Positions 21,483-34,559 of a stretch of 64,000 nucleotides of DNA are shown here, in pieces. The DNA lies in contig OX387200.1 of assembly GCA_947561715.1 (NCBI GenBank), positions 1,242,501 to 1,306,500 of the forward strand, in the 5' to 3' direction. The notes beneath the pieces are model-generated. The model was not told the DNA's origin and searched no databases. It saw nothing but the letters and a program-made list of their open reading frames with translations. The translations under genes and the position numbers were made by a program. The number at the start of each line of letters is the position of its first letter. The first letter of the stretch is position 1. The stretch comes from Ascidia mentula (lineage: Eukaryota; Chordata; Ascidiacea; Phlebobranchia; Ascidiidae).

Positions 21483-24400
21483 GTAAGTCTCATGGATCCT
21501 GTTTCTGTTGTTTAGTTCATTTATTTAATGCTAGTTTTGTAGTGAATGGTGAAATATATATTGCTAAATTATGAGGAGGTAATTATTAGTGGTTGCTAAA
21601 CACTTAGATAATAGATATCATATAGCCTATGCCAGGGTACAAATTAGTTAAAATGTTTGAACCTAAATTCGCAAAAACGTTTTTTACCCTAAATTTAATT
21701 ACTGGAATAATTTACTGCATGCTAGCGATGCTGCTTAATTTGGATTTTTTGTATATATTCGTTGAATGTTTTCTTGTGTTGTCACAGTACTTCTAATTCG
21801 AACCCCGTATGCTAATCCATATATATTTCTTTATTGGTAACAAGTGTTATTGCATTGTGGATGTGCTTTGTTTTACTAGATATGATGTGCTGATATTTTG
21901 TTGTTCTGTTATTCATCACTGTGCGTTACACCAAACAAGTCGAAGTCAATTTGTGTTGCTACAGTTTATGTTTAAGATCAAAGGCGAAAAAAAAATACTG
22001 ACGTCAGAAGGTCGTTTGCACGCCATAATATACAAATTATAGCGTTGTCATATACAAATATGCTAGCAACGTTTTTGGACGAAAATACGAGTGTGATCAG
22101 AAAAGTAATGCGTCTTCATCTTTGCTGCCGTTGCCGAAAGGACGCAATGCGATTGTGTGGTTAAATTTAGTAAAGGTCGGGGGTGCGCGGCATCCCTGCA
22201 CCCCCGTATTCTACGCCAGTGTTTAAGATCATTAATATCAAAACAAAATGTTTGTGTATCAACTTTCCAGTTTAAAAATCACTTTTTGACAGAAATCGTT
22301 TCCAATGTTACACTTTTTCCTGTACCCAATCAAGCAACCAATGCAGATGTTACACTTTTTTCCACATTTTCTGGTTCCTCCTTTGCCTTCTTATACCTGA
22401 ATAATCAAAACATCAGTAATGTGAGTATGGCACTTTTTCCCAAGTTAAAAAGGTAGTTTTTAAAGTTTGGTTTGTATTTGCAGCTTTTCTAAACACAATA
22501 TCACCAAGCTGGTAGAGTTGCATATTACTTATTTTTACTTTCAATTAATCACATTTTTGGTTTGCTAGAAACACAATTAAGTGGTTGTGTATTTACAACT
22601 ATGGGCATTTTATGCTCTTGTTCAAACAATTAAGCCTCAGAAACTTACCAGTTAAAAGTTACAGTTGTGCCCATCTTTACAATTTGGCAGATAGATGACG
22701 TTTATATTTGTAAAGGTTTTTAATGCTACTCTAGCACAATAATAACAAAAACATTTTATGTTTTTAGGGTGTAGCATCAGTTCAATTTCAGAATAATCTG
22801 CAATGTTCAGTGCTAAACAATTTTCATGGGAATATAAGGTATTGCATTGTAGCAGTAGTGCCTTGCTTCTTTTTAAAAACATTGGTTTTGAGTAAACATT
22901 TTTTTGTATAGATTTGTTTTGCCTATCATACAGCATATGTCAAAATCCTACCATTTTCAGTGCATCTAGCCTGCCCACCTACAGTTTTACTTTATTTATG
23001 GTTTTAAGGTGCAATTTGAAAAGTATGGTTTGTTGTATTTAGAAATGTTAATATTTGATTTTAACTTATTTTTGGAATATTCCCAATAATATGACACATT
23101 CTTAAAATTTATTGTTGCTGTTAATATATACAAACACTTTGGTCTCCCATCAGCTGTTGGCTAATTAATGTCAGATAACAAACAAAAATATATAAAATGG
23201 AAGATTTTGGACATCTAAAACACAGAAATCATAAAATGTTACTCATTTAATGCAGAAATATTTTTTATGTGTTTCAGTTGTACCAACACATCAGGAGTTA
23301 CAAACGTAGTTTTCATCTTTTTTAATGTGCTGTCCAATTATTCCACTGCCACTTGGAGTATTGGAACAAGTTCATTGATTAAGATGGCTGATTTTTCAGT
23401 ACAAGGTAAAAATACAAAAGTCTAATGTTAATAACAATATCGAATTTTACTTTACCTATTTACAACAAGAAACCTGCTTCAGTTGTTATCAATATTTCTT
23501 TAAACTACCTTTGAATGAAAGTCTTTATCCTGGTAACACAATTTTCATTGTAACACAACCATTATTAAATTACATTTAAAACAGTATATATATTATTGGG
23601 AATAGTGTTTTATGCTTTGAAATTATTTGAACAGTGGTTACTGAAATGACTTGCATTTACTTTATGCTGGACCTAAGTGCCACCATTTATCTTTGTAGTT
23701 TTTTTTTAAGGATTTTTAAGAGAAAAATATAAAATTTGTAGAACAACATGGTTAGTCATTTATTTACAAAACTAGCTAAGCAATAAGAACCACCTTAGGC
23801 TGTTTTAGGTACTTAAATTTAACATTATATTAGGCTTAACATTTTTTATATGTTTAGATTGTCTGAATGACACTTTACCTTCCAGACCATTTATCGAAGC
23901 ACTTAAACTTAATTATAAGTCACCAGGTCAGTTCAAATGCCCAGCAGGTCAAGAGTTGTTTTACTGTAACTCAACTCCTGGTATTGTAAATACAACTTGT
24001 CAAAATGATGCAACATGGTTTGGAGCTGATGGATTAGAATGTTGGTCAGGTAAACTTGCTAAATTTAGTTTAGCTAAATACAAAAATAAAGTTTGTGATA
24101 AATACAAATATTTTATGATTATGGTGATGAACTGCAGATGTCCAATGCACTAAATTAGTTATGGCATGGAAATTGTTAGATAATTATATAAATTTTTTTT
24201 TGACAAAAATTCTTGTACTAGTGTTGTTAAAAATACTTCAAAAAAACTATTACTTCAAATGAAGTGTATTGCTAGTGGTAATTATGTTGGTATAATTTCG
24301 TTGCCAATGGTAAGTTTTTGTAAATCAATAGTAGTTGAACATGTCAATGATTGCAAACGATCACAGATTTCATGTAAAATATTGTCTTGGCCATAAATTC

Positions 24401-27400
24401 TGATGTAATACGATGCGCTATATATTTTTACTAGATCCAACACCACAGCTTTCTGGAAACTTTACTGGTGTAGAAAAAACTGTGGTGGTAATAAAGTGTT
24501 GTGTCGCATCACATGTGTTTCCGCCTGTTACAAGCTACTCCATCTATATTGGAAATGTTGTTTATATACAACAGGTTTGTTAGTTAATTACCTGGAAAAA
24601 ACTATTACCATTGCTAATACCATAAATGTGCTATAAAAATTACTCTGTTCTTGGCCAATAAATGACAAAACACAATCAGTAGCTCTGGTAAACTTTCTGT
24701 GTAAAATGTACCCCTAAACAGCATGTGGAAGGTCAACAAAGTCTTTTGATAAATAGTGATTTGCTTGCAGCTAAAAAGGTAAGTATATGTGGTTATGCTA
24801 CTGAATTTATAATATGATACATGGCAGTGACAAATCTTTTAAAATTTAGATCCATGTAAGTTTATATTTGCAGGATTTGCAAGACTTCCGTTTTCTACTG
24901 AAAAGAGAAATGAACAATCAAATGGTTCATTGTCAGGTCACCTCAAACTACACAAAGTTGAAAAATATTTCAGGAAATTCTTCTGACCATCAACTTATAG
25001 TATACTGTAAGTTTTGTTATCTTAATATTGCACAGGTTATTTGTTTTTTAGAATTGTCAATACAAAATCCAGTTCCATTTTTTGTTGCTGTTTTGACCAA
25101 AATATTGAATAACCAGGGAGCAAATGCTGCCACGGGGATGGCTAAACCTCTAAGGTCCACTGTGTAGGCCTTGGGCAGTTCCCACCACCATAGCTTATTT
25201 TCATTGAAATACCAATATACCTCCTTTAGTAAAACAAAATGTTTCCCTTATCCCTCTTTCACAACACATCCTGACCAAGTGACCACATCACAAAACAAAA
25301 AAATGGCATATTTGAAATACCCAAACCTGGCCAAGTGCTTTTGTTTTTAGTGAACTTGAGTTCCATAAATATTTTTGTGATGTGATCAGTCAGTCAGGAA
25401 CTCTTGTGAAAAACGGATATGCCTTTAACAAGTAATGTTTAGTCTGATTTTTCATGTCGGTCAAAGTGGACCGTAAAGTGTGGTTTTATATACTTAAAAG
25501 CTGAATTGAACATAAATTAGTGTCTTTGTTAAAAAATACAAATTTTACGTTTGATGTGTATTGATGTTAATGCCAGTATAAGTTACCAAGTTCTATGTAT
25601 GCGCAAAAAAAGCCATAATGATTGAGAGCTGCAGACAGGGAGTACATGTAGTGTTTCGACCTGTAAGGTCTCATCAGTGCAGATGTTGACTGTGGCATTG
25701 TGCTGACTTTCACACTAGCAGGCACACTAGTCTCCACTTTGTGGTACCTTTCGGTCAACATCCATCTGCAGGGTACCCTATACTAGGTACCGAACAAAAG
25801 AGACGAACCACTGTGGGGCGCACTATGGCCAAATGAAACTGTTTGGTAACCGAAGTGCTAAAAGCTGAAACCCAATTCAATATATCTGCATAAAAGTCAT
25901 AATAATTAGGAGCTGCAGACAGGGTGTACACGCACCGTTTCAACAATAATAATTGAAAACTAGCACAGTGTCACAGTCAACAACTGCACTGATGAGAACC
26001 TCACACGTTGAAACAGTGCATGTATACACCCTGTCTGCAGCTTTCAATTGAAAAGTTCTCTTATGCAAAAATGAAGTTTAAATTCCAAACTTTCAAATTT
26101 CAATTAAATGCATTTTGAGATGAAGGGTTACTAGCACATATTTTACAGAATTTTGTTGATTGTTTTTTGTTTGTTGTATTCAGATCCACCATCAATTCCC
26201 AACATTACTATACAGGGGTTATTTCAACAAACTGAAAACCAATATATTATTCTGCAAAACACCAGTATAAGCTTAAATTGCTCTGTGGATTCAAACCCCC
26301 AATCTCAATGTGTTTGGTCATATGATAACTTGAATGAAAGCAATGAATGCAACATAAGCAGAAAATTTAGTAATTCAACAAATGCAACTTGTCAAGCCAA
26401 TAATGGTATTGGTAATTCTAACAGTACAACCATTTCAATTGTTTCAGTTCCAACATTTAGTAAGTTAATTTAAAGTTTGTTTTTGAATTTAGACATTTCT
26501 TTCTTTTAAACATTGTTATTCAGGGCAACCAAAGATAACAATTAATGGTGAAACAGTTGATGACAATACAACAAAGCTTCTCAATGAAAGCAATGCTGTT
26601 AATTTTAAATGTAATGTTGACTACCAAAGTTATCTTGGTACAATCTTTAAATGGACAAAAGATGGGATTGATGTTGAGATAGATGTTAATAATGATAGCA
26701 TTTTGCCAAAAAATGTTACACCATATGACACTGGTACATATGTATGCAAGTCTTCTGATGTGTTTGGGAGTTTTCAAACAAGGATTAACATTGATGTTCA
26801 GTGTAAGTTTGCAACATAGAAATTTGACATGCGGTGATAATTGAAATACTTTGTTCTTTTCAGATCAGCATGTTTCAATATTTCTTTTAAAAACAGAGTG
26901 TTATTTGACATGTTGTGTAAATAATTTGTTTTAGAAGCTGTTGCACAATGTAGCATTCAGTAGAAAACTTAATTGATTCAAATTTGTTTTGTTTAAGATT
27001 AACTTTACCTTTAAGTTCATCATTCAATTACCTTATTTATTGATTTTGTATGGTATCTGGTGTAGTTTGAACGATTTATTTATGATTAATTTTGTTTGTA
27101 TTATATATCTTGCTACCTGTTATAACCCTGATAATGACTTGGTGTTCAGTGAAGGGGTTTCTATTGGCAGCAGAAATTCTATTCCTAAATTAAGACTAAC
27201 TCCAATCTTAAAACTCCACATTCAAATATAGTGAAGTTATTTTGTAAAGATACTATTTTATTGTGTTTCTCTTTTAGATGCCCTTTATATTTACCACCTT
27301 TCACACACCCCAGTGTAGGAATTACTTGGATTTTGGCTTACTAACATAATGTAATTACCAGTAAGGGAAATGTTTCAACCTTGTGTATCACAATTTTTGT

Positions 27401-28952
27401 GTACATTTCGAAATTTCGAAAAGTTCTATCGCATTGAACTAATTATCTATTAAGATGATTTTTGCTTTGTGATTATTTTTATTTGCAAAAACTTGAAAAC
27501 CAGAAATGACACAACCGAATATGTGTGGAAATATTGCAAAAATTTCAATACTAATATTATCATTAGAAAACCTAGAAACTCTTTTTGGTGTAAGTTGCAA
27601 AATTTATTCCAATAAACAATTTTTATTAAAGTATATTAAAGCCAATGAATGATTGAGCAATTAGAACAACCTTATTTAAACAATTTTTGAAATAATGTGT
27701 CATTTTAAAATTGTTTTGTACTATTTTAAACAATACATCATACATGTATATATTTTTAATTGTGCTAATGTTGGCTTCACATGTTAATTAATTTTTATAG
27801 ACCAACCATATACTGTCGGCAATGTGAACTGCCAGCCAAACCAACCATGTAATATCATCGTGTATTTAAATCCTCAACCTTATGTTTCTGTTTTAATATC
27901 ACCAGGTTTGTAATGCTTGAATGCATGTCAGTATTTAAACAAGTTGTTTTATGAAATTATTTGTTTTAGGAGGCGGTAATAAAAATCTTACATGGATGTC
28001 AAATAATCAGCAGGGGTACACATATCAAATTAATGTAAGTTTTATTGCTTATGAAATGAAAGTTATTATGAAAAAGTAATATCCAAACACTTAAAATTTG
28101 AGTGCACAATTAAGAAATCAAATTTCTTGCTTAAGTTAAATGTTAGGTTATGACTGCTCAAATGATGTCTAAAAATTTAATTGGAATCAGCATTTGTGTC
28201 GCTGAAGGAAATCTGGGCATATGGTTTGTTATTTAATTGCATGGTAACTATGAACACATCCTGCATTAAGATTTCCCGGCGTATTAGATTCACATTTAAA
28301 TCCACTTGACTTCAATTTTTTTCTCTATGACAAACCAGATTTAAAACTAGTTTTTGGCCTAAAGTATATATTTTCATTGCAACAAATTTAGGTACTGTTC
28401 GCGTTTCTTTTTTTAAGGGATTACAAAACTTAATTTATCTAAAACAAGTTGTATAAAACAGTGGCTGTTGCAATTACTGTTTGTTGGTTTTATGCTGAAG
28501 GAGCCTGCAGGAACCTACACTTTGGAAGTTACAAATTTAATTGGAACAAGCTCGATTACAATAACTGTATCTGCAATCACTACCAGCCAATTGGGAATGA
28601 TTATTGGAATATCTGTAGCAGCCTTTGTTGTGATTCTTGCAATCATATTTGCAGTATTTTGTTTCAAAAGATCAGAAAGTATGTGTTTCATGATGTTGGG
28701 TTATTAAAGTTTTGTTTCATATTATATTGTTTACTTGCAGGTAACAAAATGAAAGGAACACCTGCAAAGGTTTTGCAGGAAGCACCTGCTTATTTAGACA
28801 CACATGTGTATGTAAACACACCTCCACAACCTAATACACCCACATATGAAAACACACCTGAGTATCAGAATGTGGCAACTTATCAAAACACAACTGGAAA
28901 CCAAAGTGCATCAGCATATGAAACATTTGGTCCCAGTGAAGAAACACTTTAA
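21389..28952 (+). CDS. Gene B: CCP + four-Ig transmembrane receptor, complete model
   Basis: Thirteen exons: 21389-21482, 22293-22420, 22768-22838, 23278-23405, 23858-24049, 24435-24574, 24874-25006, 26184-26459, 26524-26802, 27801-27905, 27970-28034, 28501-28678 and 28741-28952. They sum to 2001 nt (666 residues plus stop) with all phases matching. Order: signal peptide 1-31, N-terminal domain 32-140, CCP 141-204, Ig1 205-295, Ig2 296-387, Ig3 388-480, Ig4 481-about 562, transmembrane 568-592, tail 593-666. It is probably a type I cell-surface receptor. The tail has six tyrosines, four in Y-x-N context, suited to SH2 adaptors of the Grb2 class. It is the tandem paralog of genes C and D. No expression evidence is available; intron 1 and the small exon 3 are the least certain parts. 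Confidence 0.85.
22293..23405 (+). CDS. Gene B exons 2-4: N-terminal domain split by two introns
   Basis: Exons 22293-22420, 22768-22838 and 23278-23405 join in phases 1-0, 0-2 and 2-1 to give about 109 residues. The 71-nt exon 3 (GVASVQFQNN..., donor ATAAG/gtattg) is needed: without it the flanking exons are out of frame. The position and length match the single-exon N-terminal domains of genes A and C, but sequence identity is very low. It is rich in N-x-S/T sites. Confidence 0.72.
23858..24049 (+). CDS. Gene B exon 5: CCP/sushi-like domain
   Basis: 64 residues, phase 1-1. Cysteines at DCLN, QFKC, TTCQ and LECW, with an extra Cys (FYCN), and Trp in ATWFGADG. The second half, from CPAGQELF to ECWSG, is almost the same in genes C and D; the first half differs. 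Confidence 0.85.
24435..25006 (+). CDS. Gene B exons 6-7: Ig-like domain 1
   Basis: Exons 24435-24574 (phase 1-0) and 24874-25006 (0-1) form a domain with Cys pairs in VIKCC and VHCQV, and REMNNQMVHC resembling REMNGQMIRC in gene C. No canonical Trp, so it is a diverged Ig fold. The intron in the middle of an Ig domain is shared with genes C and D. Confidence 0.75.
25055..25250 (+). repeat. Partial copy of dispersed repeat R in gene B intron 7
   Basis: Carries the TTTTGTTGCTGTTTTGACCA, AATAACCAGGG, GGGGATGGCTAAACC and AAATACCAATAT landmarks of the family, with the centre missing. Confidence 0.75.
25590..26060. mobile_element. MITE-like element(s) with GAGCTGCAGACAGGG ends in gene B intron 7
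   Basis: A GAGCTGCAGACAGGG motif near 25625 and again near 25911 faces CCCTGTCTGCAGCT near 26027, with TATGCGCAAAAA-like outer flanks (TTTTTGCATAAG on the other side when read in reverse). This looks like one element nested in, or partly duplicated within, another of the family that is also inserted at 41755-41983. Confidence 0.7.
26184..26459 (+). CDS. Gene B exon 8: Ig domain 2
   Basis: 92 residues in one phase 1-1 exon. B-strand Cys in SLNCSV, Trp in CVWSYDN, F-strand Cys in NATCQANNGIG. Many N-x-S/T sites. Closely similar to gene C exon 6 and gene D 62855-63133. Confidence 0.85.
26524..26802 (+). CDS. Gene B exon 9: I-set Ig domain 3
   Basis: 93 residues, phase 1-1, with all hallmarks of an I-set Ig domain: NFKCNV, FKWTKDG and [11 protein letters not shown]. 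It is the best-conserved ectodomain unit among B, C and D. Confidence 0.9.
27801..28678 (+). CDS. Gene B exons 10-12: Ig-like domain 4 and transmembrane helix
   Basis: Exons 27801-27905, 27970-28034 and 28501-28678. The domain has NCQPNQPC, LTWM and then AGTYTLEV, where the usual F-strand Cys is absent. The transmembrane segment starts at residue 568 (LGMIIGISVAAF...) and is followed by a basic stop-transfer FKRS. No charged residue lies inside the membrane. Confidence 0.85.
28741..28952 (+). CDS. Gene B exon 13: cytoplasmic tail with Y-x-N motifs
   Basis: 70 residues starting SNKMKGTPAK. Tyrosines at 614 (YLDT), 620 (YVNT), 632 (YENT), 638 (YQNV), 644 (YQNT) and 656 (YETF). Four fit pY-x-N, the Grb2/Gads SH2 consensus. 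No classic ITAM or ITIM is seen. Stop codon TAA at 28950. Confidence 0.9.
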
Positions 28953-29485
28953 TATAGATTTGAGAGAAAATTGGAATGTACTGACCACTACTACATTTTA
29001 GAATTATGTTTGGTTTGATTTGATTGAAACTTAAATTTCGTGTTTAACTTCTCTGCTAAAAGGGTTTGTGCAATTTACTACAGTGCACTGTTTTTGTAAA
29101 AGTGTTGTGTATTATATGTGATCATCCATTTTTTGAGTGATAAACTTTAGCATCTTTTCGATTCTGATTGATTTTAAAGCTGATTCGAAAATTTTTGAAT
29201 GGTCGTAGATTGGAAATTCCCAATTAGTCCAAGTAAAACCATTCTCTTCCTTATACTGCTAGGGTAAGAGTTTTACCTCAGGGAAGAAAACACTCTCCTT
29301 TTGTTTTCAAGATTATTAACTTCCTTGTGTAAACTTACAATGTTGTAAGAAAACCGTGGCCAGCCTTTATGTTGATTCTCGTTTGAAATAATCACTGATT
29401 GGTTTGTTTTCTGTTCATGTTTTTTACTCTGACAGTTTATAATGAGTTCATTTATTGTCAATCACTGTGTGTTTTTAATACTGTA

Positions 29486-29491
29486 ATTAAA
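29486..29491 (+). terminator. Possible poly(A) signal of gene B (ATTAAA)
   Basis: An ATTAAA variant about 530 nt after the stop, at the position corresponding to AATAAA in gene C (44222) within an otherwise conserved 3' flank. Confidence 0.4.
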
Positions 29492-31930
29492 TGAATGTGA
29501 TCTTCGTTGCGTAGAGTTTCTATTACAAGGATTTTTCTATCGCCAACCTATAGTAAGCAATAGGAGAATGGGCGGTAATTAAGTGATTCATTACAAAGAA
29601 GTTTTGAAACCAGGAACACTTCCTTGTTAAGAGGAAAACTGTTTTCAGATAAATGACCAACAATTTAGAAATTTAAACAGCTATCGACGGATTTACAACT
29701 GAAAATTATAGCTATATCGAAAAATATTCTTTCTTTGTAGCAAATTTTTTATATTTAGATTTCTCTGTCCCGTTTAGATCCTTAAAACGTTGTATGGAAG
29801 AATGACGTGTGACGCCGTATGTGTACAATATCCCTAGTTTGGCGTTGAAGTCCGCACCAACAAGGGTGTCTGATAATCCTTACCAACTTAACTTGCCTAG
29901 TTTCTCCTGACGATTTATTAGAAACAGTTTTCCCAAAACCAATCACCCAAAATATCTACACAAAGGTCGATACACAATACAAATTTTCATAACACTCTTA
30001 AGTATTTGTACTCACTCAAGGTTATTGTCCAAATATTGAATCAAATGCAGTGTCAAAATGTAGACTGTTTGCTACACTGACGCCGAAATTTCTATAGATT
30101 ACGCAACGTGATATAACGAACGTGTGTAGAGTTTTAATGTTTGTGCAGTCGTTTCATTTTCGTTCTTTCCCATACTTAAAAGACTTTTGGACGATTTTCT
30201 AACCTATACATTATTTTATAAAAATTCCGTTTTATCTGCCTCTTACACGTCATAACTTGTTTGGTTTGACAGCTTTGGCTTTAACTTCTCGAAATAGTGT
30301 ATTGTATTTTTGTGTACACTGTTGTAATTTTCCACGATTTAAGGCGATTTAATCTATTGCTACATTCACTGTGCCGCTTACGTTTGTGATTAAACTAATG
30401 TGATTAGTATTAAGTAGCGTTCTTAAGTCAAAACAACATACTTGGTGACAAATACGCAAAAGGTGGTTTACAGACAAGGACTTCTTTCCTTTATAGCACT
30501 TCCGTGTTGGCAGGAAAGCAAATATGCGCATTGTGTGTTTTGTTCTCCTGGCTATGAACCACCTTCTTTGCTCAAGAGTTACCAATGTAATAAGTTTATA
30601 ACGGAGCTGAACATTTGGAGATTGCACAAACATAGTTTTTTAATACGCACCGTGATGCATTTTGTCTGACCGGATTATGCAATGAATGGCTTCACTTTTG
30701 GCATAAGAAACAACACAGTGTCACAAATACTTTTTAGTTTGCAAAAAAACAGGGTGTATCATTAGATCAAAACGACTTAGTTGTCGTTTATTAAATTCCT
30801 ACATGTGATTCAAGGACATTGATTACTATGCTAAGTTTGAATCATCGTATAACGCAGCAATTAATTGCTGTGATTAATACGTGGTTGTCACTGGATAGGG
30901 TCGTTTCTACAATGCGCGCTGATGAACCCAAGATATGCCTCGACATTACAGTCAACCAGGAAGCATTTCTATTACATGTCAACGCCTCTCAAAGCGTTTC
31001 AAGGAGTGCGATGACGTCAGGCTTTATTATATTGCACAGTGGTCACATAAATATTTAGTACGCACATTTCCATCCCAGTTTGTTGTGAAATTGTTTTCTG
31101 CGCAAGAAATTCACAAGCTAGCCCTAAATAAATAATGTACTGCGCCATTTGTAAGCCACAAAGCTTGTTTAATTGGTTTTAATTAATTGTTTGACGTAAT
31201 AATGTCACATATACAGGATATGTACAGGAAAACTAGGAAATGGTCATACATAAGGTTATGTGTTGTTTGCTAAGGCATAAGGAATGATGGGTTGTGTAAA
31301 ATGCTTATAATACGCATGGTTCGTGTACAGGGTGGATATGGGTGTTTAAACAATCGACTACTTTCACTTTCTCGGTGAGGTTTATTTAGAATTCAGGTTC
31401 ACCGTATTTGTCACCGCACAATTGCGACAGAGTTATGTCTGTCACGTAGACAAATTTTTAGACCAAATCTGGAATATCTCGGCACTTTTTCCCATTTATA
31501 GAAACGCGAATTTTAACACTAAATTCAGGACACATCCGGCAAAATTTTACCACCCAAACATTGTTTCAAGTTGAATAACCCTTCATTTATTGTGGATAAA
31601 GGGTAATTCGCATCTGACGATGGTTTCATATGAAACAGATTTTCGTGAACTTTGGAAAAAATTTGCACTAAACACAACTTCGTTTTTTTAAATACAAACA
31701 AGAATAGTTGTGAAACCAAGTGAAACGTAGCTAATATATGGTTTGTTGTGATGCTAAAAGCTCTTTCAGTTGTCCATATACCGCCTTAAATCATGTACTA
31801 CGTCACGCCGTGTTATGGTTATGTATCTCAGAACCGAATATTCCAAATCCAAGAAAAGTGTGCACGGCAGTATAAGAGGTCTCTTGCAATAAATGCAGCA
31901 TTCTCATCGCCGTCTAGCGGTTATATAATA
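29492..31930 (+). repeat. Duplicated downstream block, copy 1
   Basis: The noncoding flank after gene B is paralogous to 44228-45830 after gene C and in part to 46230-47130. Shared landmarks in order: TGATCTTCGTTGCGTA, ACTTCCGTGTTGGCAGG, ACCACCTTCTTT, CATAGTTTTTT, CACTGGATAG, CACAATTGCGACAGAGTTAT and CTCAGAACCGAA. The short open frames inside are not conserved. Confidence 0.8.
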
Positions 31931-32044
31931 TTCATTTTCAAAAAGTGAATACTAAAAAAACCGTAACAGCCGACCAACTGTACAAATAGGTTAGTTTGTT
32001 ACGAGTGAACAGATAAAAAAAACACGTATAGTTAGAAATTATGT

Positions 32045-32900
32045 TTTTAAGGTCCTCTGCAATAATGACCTGTCGGCTGTTTTGCTTGTTTGCCGGTAAA
32101 AATTGCTGAGTCCAGTGACTTATATAGGGACCTAATTTTCAAAAAATGTTGCAACTCCTGGAAGAACAGGGGTCCAAAAGGCACTTCTTTAGCAACCAAC
32201 TTTGCACAGAATGTGTAGACGAGGAATGGATCTTTCATCGAACCACATAGCTGGCGAGCCAGATGTGGTTCTTTTGATGATGACATCTGGCTCGCAGATA
32301 TATTTTAAGTTGGAATTTCTTAGCAAGATTGTCACGAATGATTTTTTTTCGTAATTTTCCATAACGTATTAATCCTATCGTAACAGCAAACAACCAAAAC
32401 AATCCAATAGAAGTCACATAACAGTAGCGCGTAACTAAAGCGTAATCTCAGACATTTACCGTTTTTGTGAGGTTTTTCCTAAAATGCACGCGTTTATTGC
32501 ATTAAGTGTTGAGAAATATCTTATGGATCTCACAGAAATACAATTAAAAATATGTAGCTTCCATGGCTCCCTTAGCCAAAAAGGTGCCCGAACTCACCTT
32601 TAAACGATTCATAAAAATCTGTAAATTCATTGTATAGTTTGACCAAGTGCCGAGTAACTGATTTGATTCAAATTGCCCTGATTCGAAATTCCCAAAATGT
32701 ACTAAAACTCGAACACGCTAAAATCCGCATCAGCAACAGCACATGAATATTTGCTCTCTCAATCATTAAATTAACCCTCATGCATCACTGGTTGCTTTGT
32801 TACATCTTCCCTATGTTGTGACAGAGGGCAGAATACAAAGTAGGCATTTCCCTCCGACAAAATTTAATTTCATAGATAAAAATATGCATCCTTCATCCCT
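32045..32900 (+). repeat. Split copy of dispersed repeat R with inserted hairpin
   Basis: The 5' part (about 32045-32245, GACTTATATAGGGACCTA then GGATCTTTCATCG) and 3' part (about 32590-32900, CAGCAACAGCACATG, TGCATCACTGGTTGC, ATATGCATCCTTCA) flank unrelated sequence. That insert begins with a perfect hairpin (GAACCACAT at 32240 with ATGTGGTTC at 32263). Confidence 0.65.
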
Positions 32901-33323
32901 GTGTTTGAAACCCCTGGAAACCAAGAAAACAGGTGGCGCGACTAATCTTTGCAATTTAAACTATTTTTTCCAGTGGGAAAAACTTACAAAGTTCACCTTC
33001 GCAATATTTCTCCTTTGCGTAAATATGTTGAATCCCCAGTAACGTACCGTCCTCAACGTTTGCACTGTTGGGACTATAGGGGAATCAAACTTCCATAAAT
33101 ATATTTAACGTATATAGCTAGGCAGATTTAGCAGTTAGCTTGAAGCTATACCTCAGTAGAGTTTCACTTCGCATATCTATTGACTTCATTTCAGGTGATT
33201 TTGATGACTTGGGTGAATGCTTTTATACCTGGAGTTATAATGTGAAGTCAAATGACGCGGTCGGACGTTTGAACATACGCCTTTAAAGCAGCCCCAAGAT
33301 CTTTATGACGATTTAGTTTAGTT

Positions 33324-33500
33324 ATGCTTGGAATTCGTAACGCTGACTTTGATTGTTCTGCTTCTGAATTAATTTATGGCCAACTCACAGATTGCCTTGT
33401 GAGTATTTTAAAAGTACAGCCATTAGATGGCATTAGTTCCGAATATGGGAAGCAGCTTTCTTCTATCGCGAAAGACATCAAACGGATTTCGACCGTTTAA
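33324..33500 (+). pseudogene. Possible fragment of a Gypsy-type integrase
   Basis: A 58-codon frame begins MLGIRNADFDCSASELIYGQ. This resembles the stretch after the DDE domain of Gypsy integrases (compare [22 protein letters not shown] in the element at 53370). It ends at a stop after the SSIAKDIKRIS stretch. Too short for certainty; no other pol parts are adjacent. Confidence 0.35.
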
Positions 33501-34559
33501 AAAACTCGACTTCTCAGTTTTCGAGGACTTTAAGGATACAGATGAAGTCGATGACACTGTTCCCGAATCTGATTCTTTAGATGTGTTTCCAACGTTGCCT
33601 ATATTTGAAGAAGAAACAGATGAGTCAAATCCTCTTTTATTCATTAGCGAAGGTAGCTTAGCAGCCTGCTGGACCGATCAACATGATTCGTAGAGGCCTG
33701 GAAGTTTGGTGCGCTATCGTGACTAACTCGAATATTTACTATTAGTTCCATGTTTGCAAGTCACTGAAAATATGACATACAATCTGCTTTTGTCTACACT
33801 TGCTGCATGTGTGTTGTGTATACATGTCTGAAATGTCAGTGATATATGTATATGTGGCTTACGTAACGACTAATACAGAATTCCGTAACTCGATGGGCAA
33901 TTTTACTGTGCCATTTCATTTCCTTGTATATTGTTCGTCGCGTAGTTGCTTTTCTCGCAAAATAAACATGATTTGATTTGATTTGATTTGTGTCGAGCAC
34001 GCTGAAGGGTCTGAATGGTTTGTATCACCATGAACCATCATCAACTCTGCCAAGAAAATCTTGGTCGAGGCAAAAACAAAGAAATACTTGCAGCAATTAC
34101 GCGACAAAGGAGGCTTAGAAGAAGTAGCGCAAGTTAAAAGACGTAACGCAAGCGAGATAACTAGCGGAGGCGACACAATACACGGGTGTAAATGTAAAAG
34201 AGTTGAAAGCATTTTCGAAATTACAAGTTCAAACAAAAGAAAAGGTATCGAATTATGACAAGCCGAATCCCTTACACAGCTTCCCCACCGGACAAGTGTT
34301 TTCCTTAAATTGATTCTTGCGCGCGCAGTTATCAAAGTACTTTACATATGTAGTCGACCGTCGTGGCATGCCCTTTGCATTGCTTGACGTGCGTAGTAGG
34401 CGTAGTAACTACGTGGTGATGACGCCTTTCTTCACGAAGGCCGTGAAGAAGGAATTGATGAGCATTGCCACGAACTACGTCTTTGTTGCTTGAATTTTGC
34501 GACGCGGTTTCGGGGAAAACTTGTGTTAAATAAGCGTTGTCAATCGTCGTAAAAAAGTG

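Noticed and set aside
33423..33693. Open frames on both strands rich in Ser or Asp/Glu
   Set aside because: They are mirror frames of each other with biased composition and no start or splice context; only the short integrase-like stretch before them was kept, at low confidence.
34061..34258. 65-codon Lys-rich open frame
   Set aside because: Protein-like at first sight, but no family match and no continuation on either side.
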